From Bacteroidota bacterium (lineage in GTDB: Bacteria; Bacteroidota; Ignavibacteria; Kapaibacteriales; UBA2268): DNA of 64,000 nt. The notes below the pieces were generated by a model that saw nothing but the letters and a program-made list of their open reading frames with translations, did not search any database and had not been told where the DNA came from. Both the position numbers and the translations under genes were made by a program. Shown here in pieces: positions 45,016 to 55,147 of the stretch; position 1 is the stretch's first letter; every line of letters begins with the position of its first letter. The stretch spans positions 62,001 to 126,000 of the forward strand of contig JARKQC010000369.1 of the NCBI GenBank assembly GCA_029974985.1, in the 5' to 3' direction.

Positions 45016-46497
45016 ATGAATAAAGAAGAATATTTCGGTAAATTTAGAAAAAATATTATCGGTATAAATCATAAAATTGATACTCCATATTGTAAAAATA
45101 AAAATTTACTTTATGCTGATTGGACTGCTTCTGGAAGATGTTATAATAAAATTGAAGATACTCTAACGCAGAAATTTATGCCATACCTTGCTAATACACA
45201 TACAGATACAAACACAACTGGTGCAGGTATGACTTATGCTTATAACCAAGCAAAGCAAATTATTAAAAAGCACGTAAATGCTAATAATGATGATATACTT
45301 ATTTCTGCTGGCTCGGGTATGACTGGAGTTGTAAATAAATTACAAAGAATTTTAGGGCTGAGAATCCACGAAAAATATAAAGAATTAATTAATATTGATG
45401 AAAATGAAAAGCCAATTATCTTTATTACACACATGGAGCATCACTCTAATCAAACAAGTTGGCTCGAAACTATATCAGATTTAATTATAATAGAACCTAA
45501 TGAAAAGGGGTTAGTAGATTTAGATAATTTTTCAAAATTACTCGAAAAATACAAAGATAGAAAAATTAAAATTGCGGCAGTTACCTCTTGTTCGAATGTT
45601 ACTGGAATATTCACTCCTTTTTATGAAATTGCTCGAATGATACATAAAGCGGGTGGATATTGCTTTGTAGATTTTGCTTGTTCAGCACCTTATATTAATA
45701 TTGATATGCACCCTGAAGATGAAGAAATGCGATTAGATGCTATATATTTTTCTCCTCATAAATTTCTTGGTGGACCGGGTTCTTCCGGAATATTGATTTT
45801 TAATAAATCCCTTTATCATAATACAATACCAGATGTTTCGGGTGGTGGCACAGTCGAATGGACAAATCCGTGGAAACGCCATAGATATATTAATAATATT
45901 GAAATACGCGAAGACGGTGGAACGCCACCATTTCTACAAACTATTAAAACAGCACTTTGTATTAAGTTAAAAGAAGAAATGGGGGTTGAAAATATACTCG
46001 AACGCGAAAAAGAACAATTACAAATCGTTTGGAATATGCTATTAAATATTCCCAATATTCATATACTTTCTGAAAATAATAAGCATAGATTATCAATTAT
46101 ATCATTCTATATTGATGGACTACATTATAATTTAGGAGTTAAAATTTTAAATGACCGCTTTGCTATACAGACAAGAGGTGGATGCTCCTGTGCTGGCACT
46201 TATGGGCATTATTTACTTAATGTAGATGTAGAGCATTCTAATGAAATTACTTGTTTAATTGATGTTGGAGATTACTCACAAAAACCCGGTTGGATACGTG
46301 CTTCACTTCACCCAACTATGACAAATGAAGAAGTGATTTATCTTTGTAATTCAATTATAGAATTATCAAAAAATTTTGAAGAATGGGCGAAAGACTATGA
46401 TTTTGATGCTTATAAAGGGTTTATAAAGAATAATTTAGATAAAGACAGCTTTATTTATGATTATATTGATAATACATTTAATAGTAAATTATCATAA
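45016..46497 (+). CDS. Class V aminotransferase (cysteine desulfurase-like PLP enzyme)
   Basis: 493 residues from ATG 45016. The PLP-binding lysine is K249 in YFSPHKFLGGPGSSG, with Asp in CFVDFACSAPY and His in THMEHHSNQTSW (the SufS-like substrate-site His). Near the C-terminus is RGGCSCAGTYGH (Cys390 and Cys392), in the region where SufS has its active-site Cys. That supports cysteine desulfurase or selenocysteine lyase-like chemistry, though the sequence is more distant than SufS or IscS and no suf genes are adjacent. An alternative is a kynureninase or epimerase-like member of class V. It ends in a strong terminator shared with the opposite operon. Confidence 0.85.
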   Translation: MNKEEYFGKFRKNIIGINHKIDTPYCKNKNLLYADWTASGRCYNKIEDTLTQKFMPYLANTHTDTNTTGAGMTYAYNQAKQIIKKHVNANNDDILISAGSGMTGVVNKLQRILGLRIHEKYKELINIDENEKPIIFITHMEHHSNQTSWLETISDLIIIEPNEKGLVDLDNFSKLLEKYKDRKIKIAAVTSCSNVTGIFTPFYEIARMIHKAGGYCFVDFACSAPYINIDMHPEDEEMRLDAIYFSPHKFLGGPGSSGILIFNKSLYHNTIPDVSGGGTVEWTNPWKRHRYINNIEIREDGGTPPFLQTIKTALCIKLKEEMGVENILEREKEQLQIVWNMLLNIPNIHILSENNKHRLSIISFYIDGLHYNLGVKILNDRFAIQTRGGCSCAGTYGHYLLNVDVEHSNEITCLIDVGDYSQKPGWIRASLHPTMTNEEVIYLCNSIIELSKNFEEWAKDYDFDAYKGFIKNNLDKDSFIYDYIDNTFNSKLS

Positions 46498-46524
46498 TCA
46501 AAAGTAATTTTTGAAAATTTTATA

Positions 46525-46563
46525 AAAAAAGTGTTGCTCATATTAAATAAGCAACACTTTTTT
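46525..46563. terminator. Bidirectional terminator between the aminotransferase and the minus-strand operon
   Basis: 14-bp stem aaaaaagtgttgct (46525-46538) / agcaacactttttt (46550-46563) with an 11-nt loop, A and T tracts on both sides. Confidence 0.9.
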
Positions 46564-46582
46564 AATATTAATTCTATAATAA

Positions 46583-47446
46583 TTAGAATTTAAGTGCGTA
46601 TCTAAAATCAATACCAACTTGTAAAGCATCAACACGCCAATCTTCTGCACTACTTAAATTAGTAATACCCAAATTATATGCAATACCGGGAACAATAACC
46701 CAAGGTCCAGCTAAAAGCTCTAATTGCATACCAGCTTTGATACCGAATCTAAATCCTTGTGAGTCTGGAATATCGCCTTCGTTAACAACAATAGTTCTAT
46801 CATTATCAACATATTTATAATTATATGGTGGCTTTTCATAATCTGGATTTACCCTGAATTGTGCTTCAAGCGGTTGAACAAGTTTATATCTTTGGTCGTG
46901 TGTTTTTGTCATTGCAAAATCAAATGTAGGACCAACAACAAAACCAAGAGGTAAACCAGGTATTGGATTTATCTTGTACATAACTTCTGCTGTTATCATA
47001 GAATAATTCACATCGAGAGTATGAAGAGTTGATGATTGGATTACATCTTCACCAATTGGAGTTCCATTAGCATCAACAATGGTAATTAATGATGGTATAG
47101 CACCTTCACTTACTTCGAGGTATGCTGGCATTGTATTATACAAAACTCTGAAAATAAAAGAAGAAGTAGATTGTGTTGCATCTTTACCAAGATGTTCTTC
47201 ATAGGAAAAACCAATAAAAAATCCATTTGATTGACCATCTTTAAATCTTGGGCATAAAGCTTCATCAAAAGATGCTAAATCAACTGAGTGCATAGACCTA
47301 TTGTAACCTATTACGGGTCCTAAATAAATAGGTGGTGCCTCGTAAGAAGGTATAAGTGGGTTTTCAAGGTCAGCTTGTGAAAACGCTTTCATACCGGGTA
47401 AAACAAGTAAAATAATTAAAAAAGCCAGTAAATTACGTAGCTTCAT
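46583..47446 (-). CDS. Outer-membrane beta-barrel protein paired with a T9SS surface protein
   Basis: 287 residues from the ATG at 47446 (aaagaggtg ribosome site). A signal peptide (MKLRNLLAFLIILLVLPGMKAFS) precedes strands such as IYLGPVIGYNRSMHSVDL, SNGFFIGFSYEEHLG, NYSMITAEVMYKI, FRFGIKAGMQLELL and VGIDFRYALKF, with the terminal Phe of barrel proteins. The style is the PorT-like OMP_b-brl family. The gene starts 13 bases after the large T9SS cargo gene, so the two are one operon. A role as an outer-membrane partner of that cargo is inferred from position, by analogy with sprB-sprF pairs. Confidence 0.75.
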   Translation of the reverse strand: MKLRNLLAFLIILLVLPGMKAFSQADLENPLIPSYEAPPIYLGPVIGYNRSMHSVDLASFDEALCPRFKDGQSNGFFIGFSYEEHLGKDATQSTSSFIFRVLYNTMPAYLEVSEGAIPSLITIVDANGTPIGEDVIQSSTLHTLDVNYSMITAEVMYKINPIPGLPLGFVVGPTFDFAMTKTHDQRYKLVQPLEAQFRVNPDYEKPPYNYKYVDNDRTIVVNEGDIPDSQGFRFGIKAGMQLELLAGPWVIVPGIAYNLGITNLSSAEDWRVDALQVGIDFRYALKF

Positions 47447-47459
47447 ATAACACCTCTTT

Positions 47460-50400
47460 TTATCTGATAATAACAAATAATATATTTTTTTTCAATATTT
47501 TGGATTCAAATTTCAAAATATAAGTTCCACTTGCAAAATTACTTATGTCGTATTCTAAAAAATTAATACCTTTTTCGATATATATATTTTCTGATAACGT
47601 ATAATCTATTCCTAAGTTGTTAGAAATAATTATTTTTCCATCAAAAATATTCTCGTCAAAAATAGTTTTCAATCTTAATGTATTAGTTGCTGGATTTGGA
47701 TAAATATTAATATGTGATTGTTTACTACTTATATCAATATGTCTAATATCAAAAGCACACACACTATCAAGTATAGTTCTTAAAACTCCACTATTAGGAT
47801 CATAACATTTATCCGAAGATACAAATACTTTCCAATCTCCAATAGTTTCTCGCGATAATAGCCCTAAAAATCTTAATTCTATGCTCCAATTGACATTTCT
47901 AATAATTTTTATCAAATCTGCACTAATATAAAATTCTAATTTATCTTTTGTTTTTGAAATATTCAAATTATATTTTAATTTTTCTATAAAATTTTCTAAA
48001 ATTAGTGAAGAATTTTCATTTATAATTAATAAATGCTCGGAATTTATATCTAATGATAAATAAAATCCCGTTGTAGTGTCAATTTCAGAATTAAATTTGC
48101 CAGACAAAATTATATTTACGGTATCACCAACGGCATATTTAACCATACTAAAATCGTCTAAAATAATTTTATCTGAAATTGGTATGATTTCAAATTCTTT
48201 TACAATACTATCTAAATCAAAAAAGTGGGCAATAGCATTAAATTTTATATTTTTATTTCTTTCGGTAAATAGCCGAATATTAAATTCTTTTGTCTCATTT
48301 TTTTCAATATTTGTTGGAACAAAATCCAATAATTCAGCAATAAAATCATTATTTGCTTTAGATATCCGAAGATCTGATAAATATACTCTGTTTCCACGAT
48401 TATGCAATTTGATTTTTGCAGTGTTATATCTACAAGAAAACTGCACATCGTTTTCTAAAGAAATATCAATATCGTATTTTGTTGGCTGAATTGAATTTCC
48501 CTTAATTATTATATAACTTGTATCACGAGCGAAATTTTCTTTTGCGTCGCTTATAACAGCAAGAGCCATCTCGAAAGTACCAAGTTTATGAGGAGTAAAT
48601 TTTATTAAATTGCTAAAATTATTATTTATATCAATATAAATATTTTTAAAATTATTATAATCAATTTCAAAAGCCGAGATATCGCCAGAATACGGATAAG
48701 CACTTTCTATAAATAGTTTCTCGTTTCCTAAAGATTCGATAAGTATTGGATTTAATTCATTAATAGAATAAATCGTTACATCGCCAAAATCAACATTATG
48801 AGTTTTTATAATGGGAATTGTGCCTTTTCCATTCACTTTTACTTTTACGGGCGTATGTAAATCCCAATTAGTAGTATATTCTGCTTCGATTTCATAATTA
48901 TTAGTATCTGGTGCAATAAATGTTAAATCTAAATTATTGCTATTATTTTTTAATATTTTATAATTATTTAAATTTGATAAAGTATTAGAAATATCATCAT
49001 TAATATGAGTTTGCTTATTAAATTTATTAAATTTCAATATACAATCTTGATTTCCACTATTTTCGATTTGATTTGATTTTAGAAGCGACGAGCCAACTCG
49101 TACGTTTCCAAAATCATAGATAATATCTTTTACAATAGGAGCAATCCCCGTACCTTTGATATAAGAATACTTACTAATGCCAAAAGAATTTACGTATTTC
49201 ACCGAATCTAAATATTGAAGTCTATCTTTTGGAGAAAAACAGGTAAGAATAAATAATGTATCATTTACTTCTAATAATTTTGGGAAAATATCTAATGTAT
49301 CTAATTCAAAATGATTATTAAAAAATAGACTATCAAGCATTACATCGGTATTTCCATGATTGCTAATTGATATAAAACTACAAATCGTCTGACCAAGCTG
49401 AACATCACCAAAATCAATATCATTTACATTCAATTCTAAAGCGACTAATTCCCCGCGAATAATTATATCAAATTTTACATCGCAAGCAAATTCAAGATTA
49501 ATTTTACCATAAAAAGGAGTAGAATTTCCCTTTGGATTTACACATAATTCGAGAAGTACCGAGTCGCCACTTCGAATAACAGTATTTGGATTAGTGATAT
49601 AATTTAATTTTAAACGCGTATCAGAATTTAAAACGGCTTTAATAAATTCTAAAGATTTTTTCCCTAAATTTTTGATTGGAATTCTTATACAAATAGAATC
49701 ATTATAATCTAACGTTGGAATAAAAATTTGACTTTGATAATCAAGATTTATAGCATCGTATTCAAATTCATATCTATCTTTATTACCATTTTTATCCATA
49801 TAATCAATAACAAATTTTCCATCTTTATATATATCAATTGGTTCTGCTGTAAAAGTAATATATGTTGCGTCAGACTCTATTGGGTCAATAGTCCATTTAT
49901 AATTTTTAGATAAGTCTTCCAGTACCCAAGCGTAATAAATACCAAAGCTTTCTTCGTTAATTATATCTGTAATCGTGCCATAAAGTTTGCCACAATTCTC
50001 AATAACATTAATCGTAGGTGGATAACTATCTTCTTTAAAAGGATTTTGTAATGAGCAACCCAAAGTCATAGCATAAGAATCAAAACGACCAACGCCATAT
50101 AAAATACCTGCGAATCTTCCTTCTTTCGAGATAAAATTATGTTTCCCTGAAAATAATTTAATTCTTGCCCATCTCAAATCAGCACTTGGTACTTTTTCGA
50201 AAACAACATCTTCCATCGAAATTAACAATTTATTATCAAGTTTTAAATCATTAAGAGCAGAAGGTTGAGCTACGATAATCGCAAAATGCTCATTAAATTT
50301 TATTCCATCAGCAAAAGCAAAACTCTCATCGGGGGTATTGAAATCAATTTTATTAACAAACTGCTCAACGGGTGGTAATACAACAAGTGAAGGGTCGTAA

Positions 50401-51467
50401 TATACTGATTCACTAGAATCCCCCGTACGATACATAAATTGTGCTAATTGTATTGGTGCTGATGATCGCCAAAAAGCTGGCTCATTAAGTCCCGCTAAAA
50501 CTTGTGCCGCAGTGCCATTAAATTTTATTTGTTGTTTATTGTTTTTTGTTTCAATATCAACAACTGCATTAGGCTCTAAACAATTTATTTTAAAATAATC
50601 ACCTTTCGCTGGATTTGTGCCAAATGGTATCGAAACAAAAGTATTACCCCAAGCACTTGTTGGCATAAGCATTTCTATTAAATGGTCTTTTGAGTCGGGG
50701 GGTTGCTCTTCAAATCCCTGCATTAAAGCAGTACGAACATGCCCAGTAAGCATTCCAACGGGTTTATCAGAGCGAACAATAGAACCAGTTAAATCGCCCA
50801 TACCTCGAGCATATTGCCAAGATTGAACAAGATAACACTGACCTTTCATCAAAGTTATATTATAAGCCTGTCCAACTTGTTTTGCCTTGCGAGTTAATGA
50901 AGTAGGTATAATCGTAACCTTAGTATTATCATAAGCCGCCATAATCATAAATTGACTTGAGCGTGGCGTAAAATCTTTTAAAGAATCTAATGTAACCTTG
51001 TTGTATTGGTCGTTTGGAAGCGAAACTGCTACATATTCTTGTCCCCAATTAGATATCGGAATAACAGCATAACTATCAGAGGAACGTGGAATACTCGAAT
51101 AAGCATAAACAGAAATTGGAAATTCGCTTGTTATTTCAACTAAATTATTTTTTGCTACTTCTGATTCAATATTTTCTAAATTTATAGGAACATCAATTGA
51201 AAGTACATCATTTTGTGTTACTATATATTCAGTAGGAGGTGAAGTTGCAAATTTGACCTTAATTTTAGTATTAAAATTAGAAGAAATGAATATTTTTTGC
51301 TCAAGTTGTTTATAAGGCTCTGCTAAACGCGATTCATTTTCCATAAAGCCAACTAAGAAATGTAAGCCCTCGTAAGAAGATAATTTATTAGAATTATTTA
51401 CTTGCGAAAAAAGTATATAATTAGTAGCTACTATTAATAAAATAAATAATTTAACAGACCTTTTCAT
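47460..51467 (-). CDS. Large T9SS-secreted surface protein (IgGFc-binding-like N-terminus, HYDIN-like repeats)
   Basis: 1335 residues from the ATG at 51467. Signal peptide MKRSVKLFILLIVATNYILFS. Residues ~100-440 (SDSYAVIPISNWGQEYVAVS, MGDLTGSIVRSDKPVGMLTGH) match the IgGFc-binding-like N-terminal region of surface adhesins. From ~650 to ~1000 are several immunoglobulin-like segments of HYDIN/ASPM type (NDIDFGDVQLGQTICSFISISN and similar 'DFGDV' starts). The last ~80 residues are a T9SS sorting domain (HINIYPNPATNTLRLKTIF ... GTYILKFESK). A cell-surface adhesion role is the family suggestion. It is followed by an outer-membrane protein gene in the same operon. Confidence 0.8.
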   Translation of the reverse strand: MKRSVKLFILLIVATNYILFSQVNNSNKLSSYEGLHFLVGFMENESRLAEPYKQLEQKIFISSNFNTKIKVKFATSPPTEYIVTQNDVLSIDVPINLENIESEVAKNNLVEITSEFPISVYAYSSIPRSSDSYAVIPISNWGQEYVAVSLPNDQYNKVTLDSLKDFTPRSSQFMIMAAYDNTKVTIIPTSLTRKAKQVGQAYNITLMKGQCYLVQSWQYARGMGDLTGSIVRSDKPVGMLTGHVRTALMQGFEEQPPDSKDHLIEMLMPTSAWGNTFVSIPFGTNPAKGDYFKINCLEPNAVVDIETKNNKQQIKFNGTAAQVLAGLNEPAFWRSSAPIQLAQFMYRTGDSSESVYYDPSLVVLPPVEQFVNKIDFNTPDESFAFADGIKFNEHFAIIVAQPSALNDLKLDNKLLISMEDVVFEKVPSADLRWARIKLFSGKHNFISKEGRFAGILYGVGRFDSYAMTLGCSLQNPFKEDSYPPTINVIENCGKLYGTITDIINEESFGIYYAWVLEDLSKNYKWTIDPIESDATYITFTAEPIDIYKDGKFVIDYMDKNGNKDRYEFEYDAINLDYQSQIFIPTLDYNDSICIRIPIKNLGKKSLEFIKAVLNSDTRLKLNYITNPNTVIRSGDSVLLELCVNPKGNSTPFYGKINLEFACDVKFDIIIRGELVALELNVNDIDFGDVQLGQTICSFISISNHGNTDVMLDSLFFNNHFELDTLDIFPKLLEVNDTLFILTCFSPKDRLQYLDSVKYVNSFGISKYSYIKGTGIAPIVKDIIYDFGNVRVGSSLLKSNQIENSGNQDCILKFNKFNKQTHINDDISNTLSNLNNYKILKNNSNNLDLTFIAPDTNNYEIEAEYTTNWDLHTPVKVKVNGKGTIPIIKTHNVDFGDVTIYSINELNPILIESLGNEKLFIESAYPYSGDISAFEIDYNNFKNIYIDINNNFSNLIKFTPHKLGTFEMALAVISDAKENFARDTSYIIIKGNSIQPTKYDIDISLENDVQFSCRYNTAKIKLHNRGNRVYLSDLRISKANNDFIAELLDFVPTNIEKNETKEFNIRLFTERNKNIKFNAIAHFFDLDSIVKEFEIIPISDKIILDDFSMVKYAVGDTVNIILSGKFNSEIDTTTGFYLSLDINSEHLLIINENSSLILENFIEKLKYNLNISKTKDKLEFYISADLIKIIRNVNWSIELRFLGLLSRETIGDWKVFVSSDKCYDPNSGVLRTILDSVCAFDIRHIDISSKQSHINIYPNPATNTLRLKTIFDENIFDGKIIISNNLGIDYTLSENIYIEKGINFLEYDISNFASGTYILKFESKILKKNILFVIIR

Positions 51468-51782
51468 TAGTCTAAAATAACCTTTTAATACTTGCAAACA
51501 TTTTTTTCTTAAAATTAATAAATTTTTATGAATTTAACTATTAGTTTTTATTCATTTTAAGTATTATATCCTTAATAAATCTTAAAAATTGAAAAAATTT
51601 TCATAAAAGCAGTTATTAAAAAATTTTTCTTATTTTTTTGGGGAAATTACATTAAAACAAATAAATGCAACTAAAAGCAAATAAACACGTCTTTTTATAA
51701 CATTAAAAAATAACTTTATATTTTTTGTGTCTTATAAATTCTATTTTGAATAATTTTTATAAATAAATAAAATTTTTGAATT
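51468..51782. other. 315-bp divergent intergenic region
   Basis: Divergent promoters for the large surface protein (minus) and the parvulin gene (plus) must lie here. It is AT-rich with long A and T runs. I see no exact TAnnTTTG with a matching TTG, no stable terminator and no small gene. Confidence 0.4.
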
Positions 51783-53831
51783 ATGAAAAGAATCGCATTT
51801 TTTATTCTCATATTTATTATAGGGTTTAACACGCCTATATTTTCACAAAAGAAACCAAAAACACAAGATAAAGCCAAAGCCCAAGATCCAGTTTTAGCAG
51901 AATACGGGAAAAATAAAATAACTGCTACAGAATTTGAAAAAGCATTTAAAAAAAATATGAGCCGCTCTAATGATAATTTATTCAAATTATCAAAAGATAG
52001 CGTTTATGATTTTATAAATTTATATACAAATTTTCGATTAAAAGTTGCCGATGCAATGGAAAGAGGCTTTTTAAAAGATAGCTCAGTAATGCAAGAAATG
52101 GAACAAAATCGTAAAATTCTTGCTGAATCTTTTTATTATGATAAAATGCTCACCGAGCCGAATGTAAATTATTCAGTAAAAATGCGAAACAAAGAATATC
52201 TAGTAGCGATAATTCTTGCAAATGTCAAACAAAATGCTACATTTATAGATACAACAGACGCTTATAAAAAAATCAAACTCGCTCAACAAAGAATAAATAG
52301 TGGCGACTCTTTCGAACAAGTAGCTATGGAATTATCCGATGATTACGAAACAGGAAAACACGGCGGTTTGATAGCAAATTATATCACTGCGGGAAAAGTT
52401 CAAAGACCAATCGAAAATGCAATATTTAATACAGAGCAAGGTAAAGTATATAAAGATATTGTAAAAACAAATTATGGATATTTCTTAATTAAAGTATTAA
52501 AAGCCGAAGATAGAAAATTAGTTAAAGCAAGACACATATTAATTAATATAAATGATAATCGAGATAGCGTCGCGGCTTATAAAACTGCTGATAGTTTATT
52601 AAAATTATTAAAATCTGGCGCAAACTTTGATAAATTAGCAAAAGAAAATTCAGAAGATGTTGTTACTGCTGTTAATGGTGGCGACCTCGGAGCTTATTAT
52701 TCACGCTCTACGGGTATGGAAGGAACTTCCTATCCACTTGTTCAGGAATTTGAAAAAACTATTTTTAATTTGAAAGATGGTGAGATTTCTAATCTTGTTC
52801 AATCGAATTATGGTTATCATATTGTAAAAAGAGATTCGACCAAATTACCAGATTATAATACTGAATATGATGAGTTAAGAAAATTATATAAAAGATTATA
52901 TTTTAAAATTGACCAAGATAATTTAATTGATTCGATAATGAAATTAAGTCATTATAAACTTAATGATGAAAATGTTTATAAACTAATTTCATATTTGGAC
53001 ACAAATGGAACAAATATTGCTGATGCTTGGGATAAAAATATTCCCGAAAATATTTATAGTTATACATTATTCGAAAATTTTGGTAAAAAGCATACTATTG
53101 AGAATTTTCTTGATATTTTGCATAAAGATTCAAAATATCGCGGCACACCACTTAATTATATTGGCGTAGCAAAAGCTTGTGAATCTATTGCAGAACCTGA
53201 ATCATTTGCAGAAGTTACAAAAGATTTAGAGAAAAAATATCCCGTATTTGAAACTTTAATGAAAGAATTTCAAGATGGAATTTTATTATTTAAAGTCGAA
53301 GCAATCGAAGTATGGGATAAAATGAAATTTGATTCTACGTTGGCTCGTGCTTATTATGACTCGACAAGCACAAAATATATCACCGAAGATGCTTATGATA
53401 TTTCAGAAATTTATTTACTTGATAAAAATTCCGCTGATTCAATATATTCAAGATTAAAATCCGGTGAAGATTTTGAGGAAATCGCGGCGAATGAAACTCA
53501 AAGGTCTGGCTATAGAGAAAAGAAAGGACATTGGGGAAAAGTAAACGTAAAAACTAATTCACTTGCAAGAGAAGCTAAAGATAAAAATGCAAAAAAAGGT
53601 CAAATATTAGAACCAATGGTATATGAACCCGGTTATTCCATAGTTAAAGTAAATGAGTATTATCCTCCAAGAAAGAAGACTTTTGAGGAAGCTATACCCG
53701 ATTTTTCACCGCAATATCAAGAAATATTGCAACAAAGATTAAGTCAAACTTGGATTAATAACATTAAAAAGAAATTTCCAGTAAAAATAAATTATAAAGA
53801 AATTGACAAGTTAATAAACGAGAATAAATAA
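51783..53831 (+). CDS. Peptidyl-prolyl isomerase with three parvulin-like domains
   Basis: 682 residues with a signal peptide (MKRIAFFILIFIIGFNTPIFS). An N-terminal SurA/PpiD-like helical chaperone part (LAEYGKNKITATEFEKAF) is followed by parvulin-like segments at ~125-235 (GDSFEQVAMELSDDYETGKHGG), ~240-350 (VKARHILININDNRD ... GGDLGAYYSR ... SNYGYHIVKRD) and a third at ~540-640 (LKSGEDFEEIAANETQRSGY). The middle one is the most canonical (ARHILI and GYHIVK). These proteins fold outer-membrane and secreted proteins. It lies one base before the next parvulin gene. Confidence 0.88.
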   Translation: MKRIAFFILIFIIGFNTPIFSQKKPKTQDKAKAQDPVLAEYGKNKITATEFEKAFKKNMSRSNDNLFKLSKDSVYDFINLYTNFRLKVADAMERGFLKDSSVMQEMEQNRKILAESFYYDKMLTEPNVNYSVKMRNKEYLVAIILANVKQNATFIDTTDAYKKIKLAQQRINSGDSFEQVAMELSDDYETGKHGGLIANYITAGKVQRPIENAIFNTEQGKVYKDIVKTNYGYFLIKVLKAEDRKLVKARHILININDNRDSVAAYKTADSLLKLLKSGANFDKLAKENSEDVVTAVNGGDLGAYYSRSTGMEGTSYPLVQEFEKTIFNLKDGEISNLVQSNYGYHIVKRDSTKLPDYNTEYDELRKLYKRLYFKIDQDNLIDSIMKLSHYKLNDENVYKLISYLDTNGTNIADAWDKNIPENIYSYTLFENFGKKHTIENFLDILHKDSKYRGTPLNYIGVAKACESIAEPESFAEVTKDLEKKYPVFETLMKEFQDGILLFKVEAIEVWDKMKFDSTLARAYYDSTSTKYITEDAYDISEIYLLDKNSADSIYSRLKSGEDFEEIAANETQRSGYREKKGHWGKVNVKTNSLAREAKDKNAKKGQILEPMVYEPGYSIVKVNEYYPPRKKTFEEAIPDFSPQYQEILQQRLSQTWINNIKKKFPVKINYKEIDKLINENK

Positions 53832-53832
53832 T

Positions 53833-55131
53833 ATGAATTTTGCCATCAGAATAATCATCTTTTTTATATTTTTGGGTACCATAAGTACGTTTTCACAAAC
53901 AGAACCCAAAGAAGGTGAATCACTTGATAAAATTGTTGCTATAGTTGGCGACGAGATTATTATGAAATCAGATCTCGATGGACAAATTTATTTTCTAGCT
54001 CAATATGATAAATCAATTGATATTAATGATAAAGAATTAAGAAAAAAAGTTCTCGATAATATGATAGATAATTTACTTTTGGTAAATAAAGCAAAATTAG
54101 ATTCTATCATTGTTTCAGACGACGAAATTAGTCAGAGAATGGAAATTCATCTACAATCTGAAATCCAAAGATTTGGCTCAGAAAAAAGAGTAGAACAAGT
54201 CTATGGAATGTCTATGGCAAGAATCAAAAATGAAATAAAAGATAAAATAAAGCAAAATTTATTAGTTAATCAACTTATAATGCAACATTTTTCGGATATA
54301 AAAATTTCACAAAAAGAATTTGATGAATTTTATTCCCAAAAAGCAGATTCATTGCCTTTTATTCCAGCTGCTGTTGAGATGTATCATATAGTAAAAAAAG
54401 TTAAAGCAAGTAATGATCAGAAAAAAGAAACTTACGAACTTGCTAAACTCGTAAGAGATTCTATTCTACATGGTGGTAATTTTGCTGATTATGCTAAAAG
54501 ATATAGTGCAGACCCGGGTACTCAAAATTCTGGAGGTGATTTGGGTTGGTTTGATAAAGGAAAATTATTTCCCGAATACGAAAAAGCTGCATTTGCATTG
54601 GCAAATAATGAATTATCTATGCCCGTTGAAACACCCTTTGGATTTCATATAATTCAAACACTCGACAAAAAGTCCGATGCGATAAATACACGACATATTT
54701 TATTTAGAATTGGTCAATCAAATGAAGATGTTGAAAATACTATAAATTCACTTAAAGAAATTAAAAAGCGTGCTATGTCGAGCGAGTCTTTTGAGCAACT
54801 TGCAAAAGAATTATCCGACGATAAAGAGTCAAAAGGTTTTGGTGGTTTTATTGGAAAAGTCTCACTATCGGATATTCAAGGAGAAGTTAAGACACTTATT
54901 GATTCACTCGGCGAAGGTGGTATAAGCGATCCCGTTTTATATAAATCTGACCCTGCTGATTTATCATATCATATCGTTTATATAAAAAGAAATATTAAAG
55001 AGCATAAAGCAAATCCAAAAGATGATTACAAAGAAATTGAATTGATGGCAATTGAATATAAAAAAAGAAAATTATATTCAAATTGGCTGGAAAAACTACG
55101 TAAAGAATTATATTGGGAAATTAAAGATTAA
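53833..55131 (+). CDS. surA: SurA-like periplasmic peptidyl-prolyl isomerase
   Basis: 432 residues, the size of SurA (428 in E. coli). A signal peptide (IRIIIFFIFLGTISTFS) precedes the SurA N-domain (VAIVGDEIIMKSDLDGQIYFLAQ, RKKVLDNMIDNLLLVNKAK), then two parvulin domains, ~178-282 (YHIVKKVKASND ... GGDLGWFDKGKLFPEYEKAA ... GFHIIQTLDKK) and ~285-395 (NTRHILFRIGQSNED ... FGGFIGKVSLSD). It escorts unfolded outer-membrane proteins to the BAM complex. One base separates it from the triple-parvulin gene, suggesting coupled translation, and the zinc transporter genes follow. Confidence 0.93.
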   Translation: MNFAIRIIIFFIFLGTISTFSQTEPKEGESLDKIVAIVGDEIIMKSDLDGQIYFLAQYDKSIDINDKELRKKVLDNMIDNLLLVNKAKLDSIIVSDDEISQRMEIHLQSEIQRFGSEKRVEQVYGMSMARIKNEIKDKIKQNLLVNQLIMQHFSDIKISQKEFDEFYSQKADSLPFIPAAVEMYHIVKKVKASNDQKKETYELAKLVRDSILHGGNFADYAKRYSADPGTQNSGGDLGWFDKGKLFPEYEKAAFALANNELSMPVETPFGFHIIQTLDKKSDAINTRHILFRIGQSNEDVENTINSLKEIKKRAMSSESFEQLAKELSDDKESKGFGGFIGKVSLSDIQGEVKTLIDSLGEGGISDPVLYKSDPADLSYHIVYIKRNIKEHKANPKDDYKEIELMAIEYKKRKLYSNWLEKLRKELYWEIKD

Positions 55132-55147
55132 TTTCAAATTATTAATT

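Noticed and set aside
55132..55147. Zur box before znuA
   Set aside because: Only 16 bases separate surA from znuA, and no palindrome is present there.
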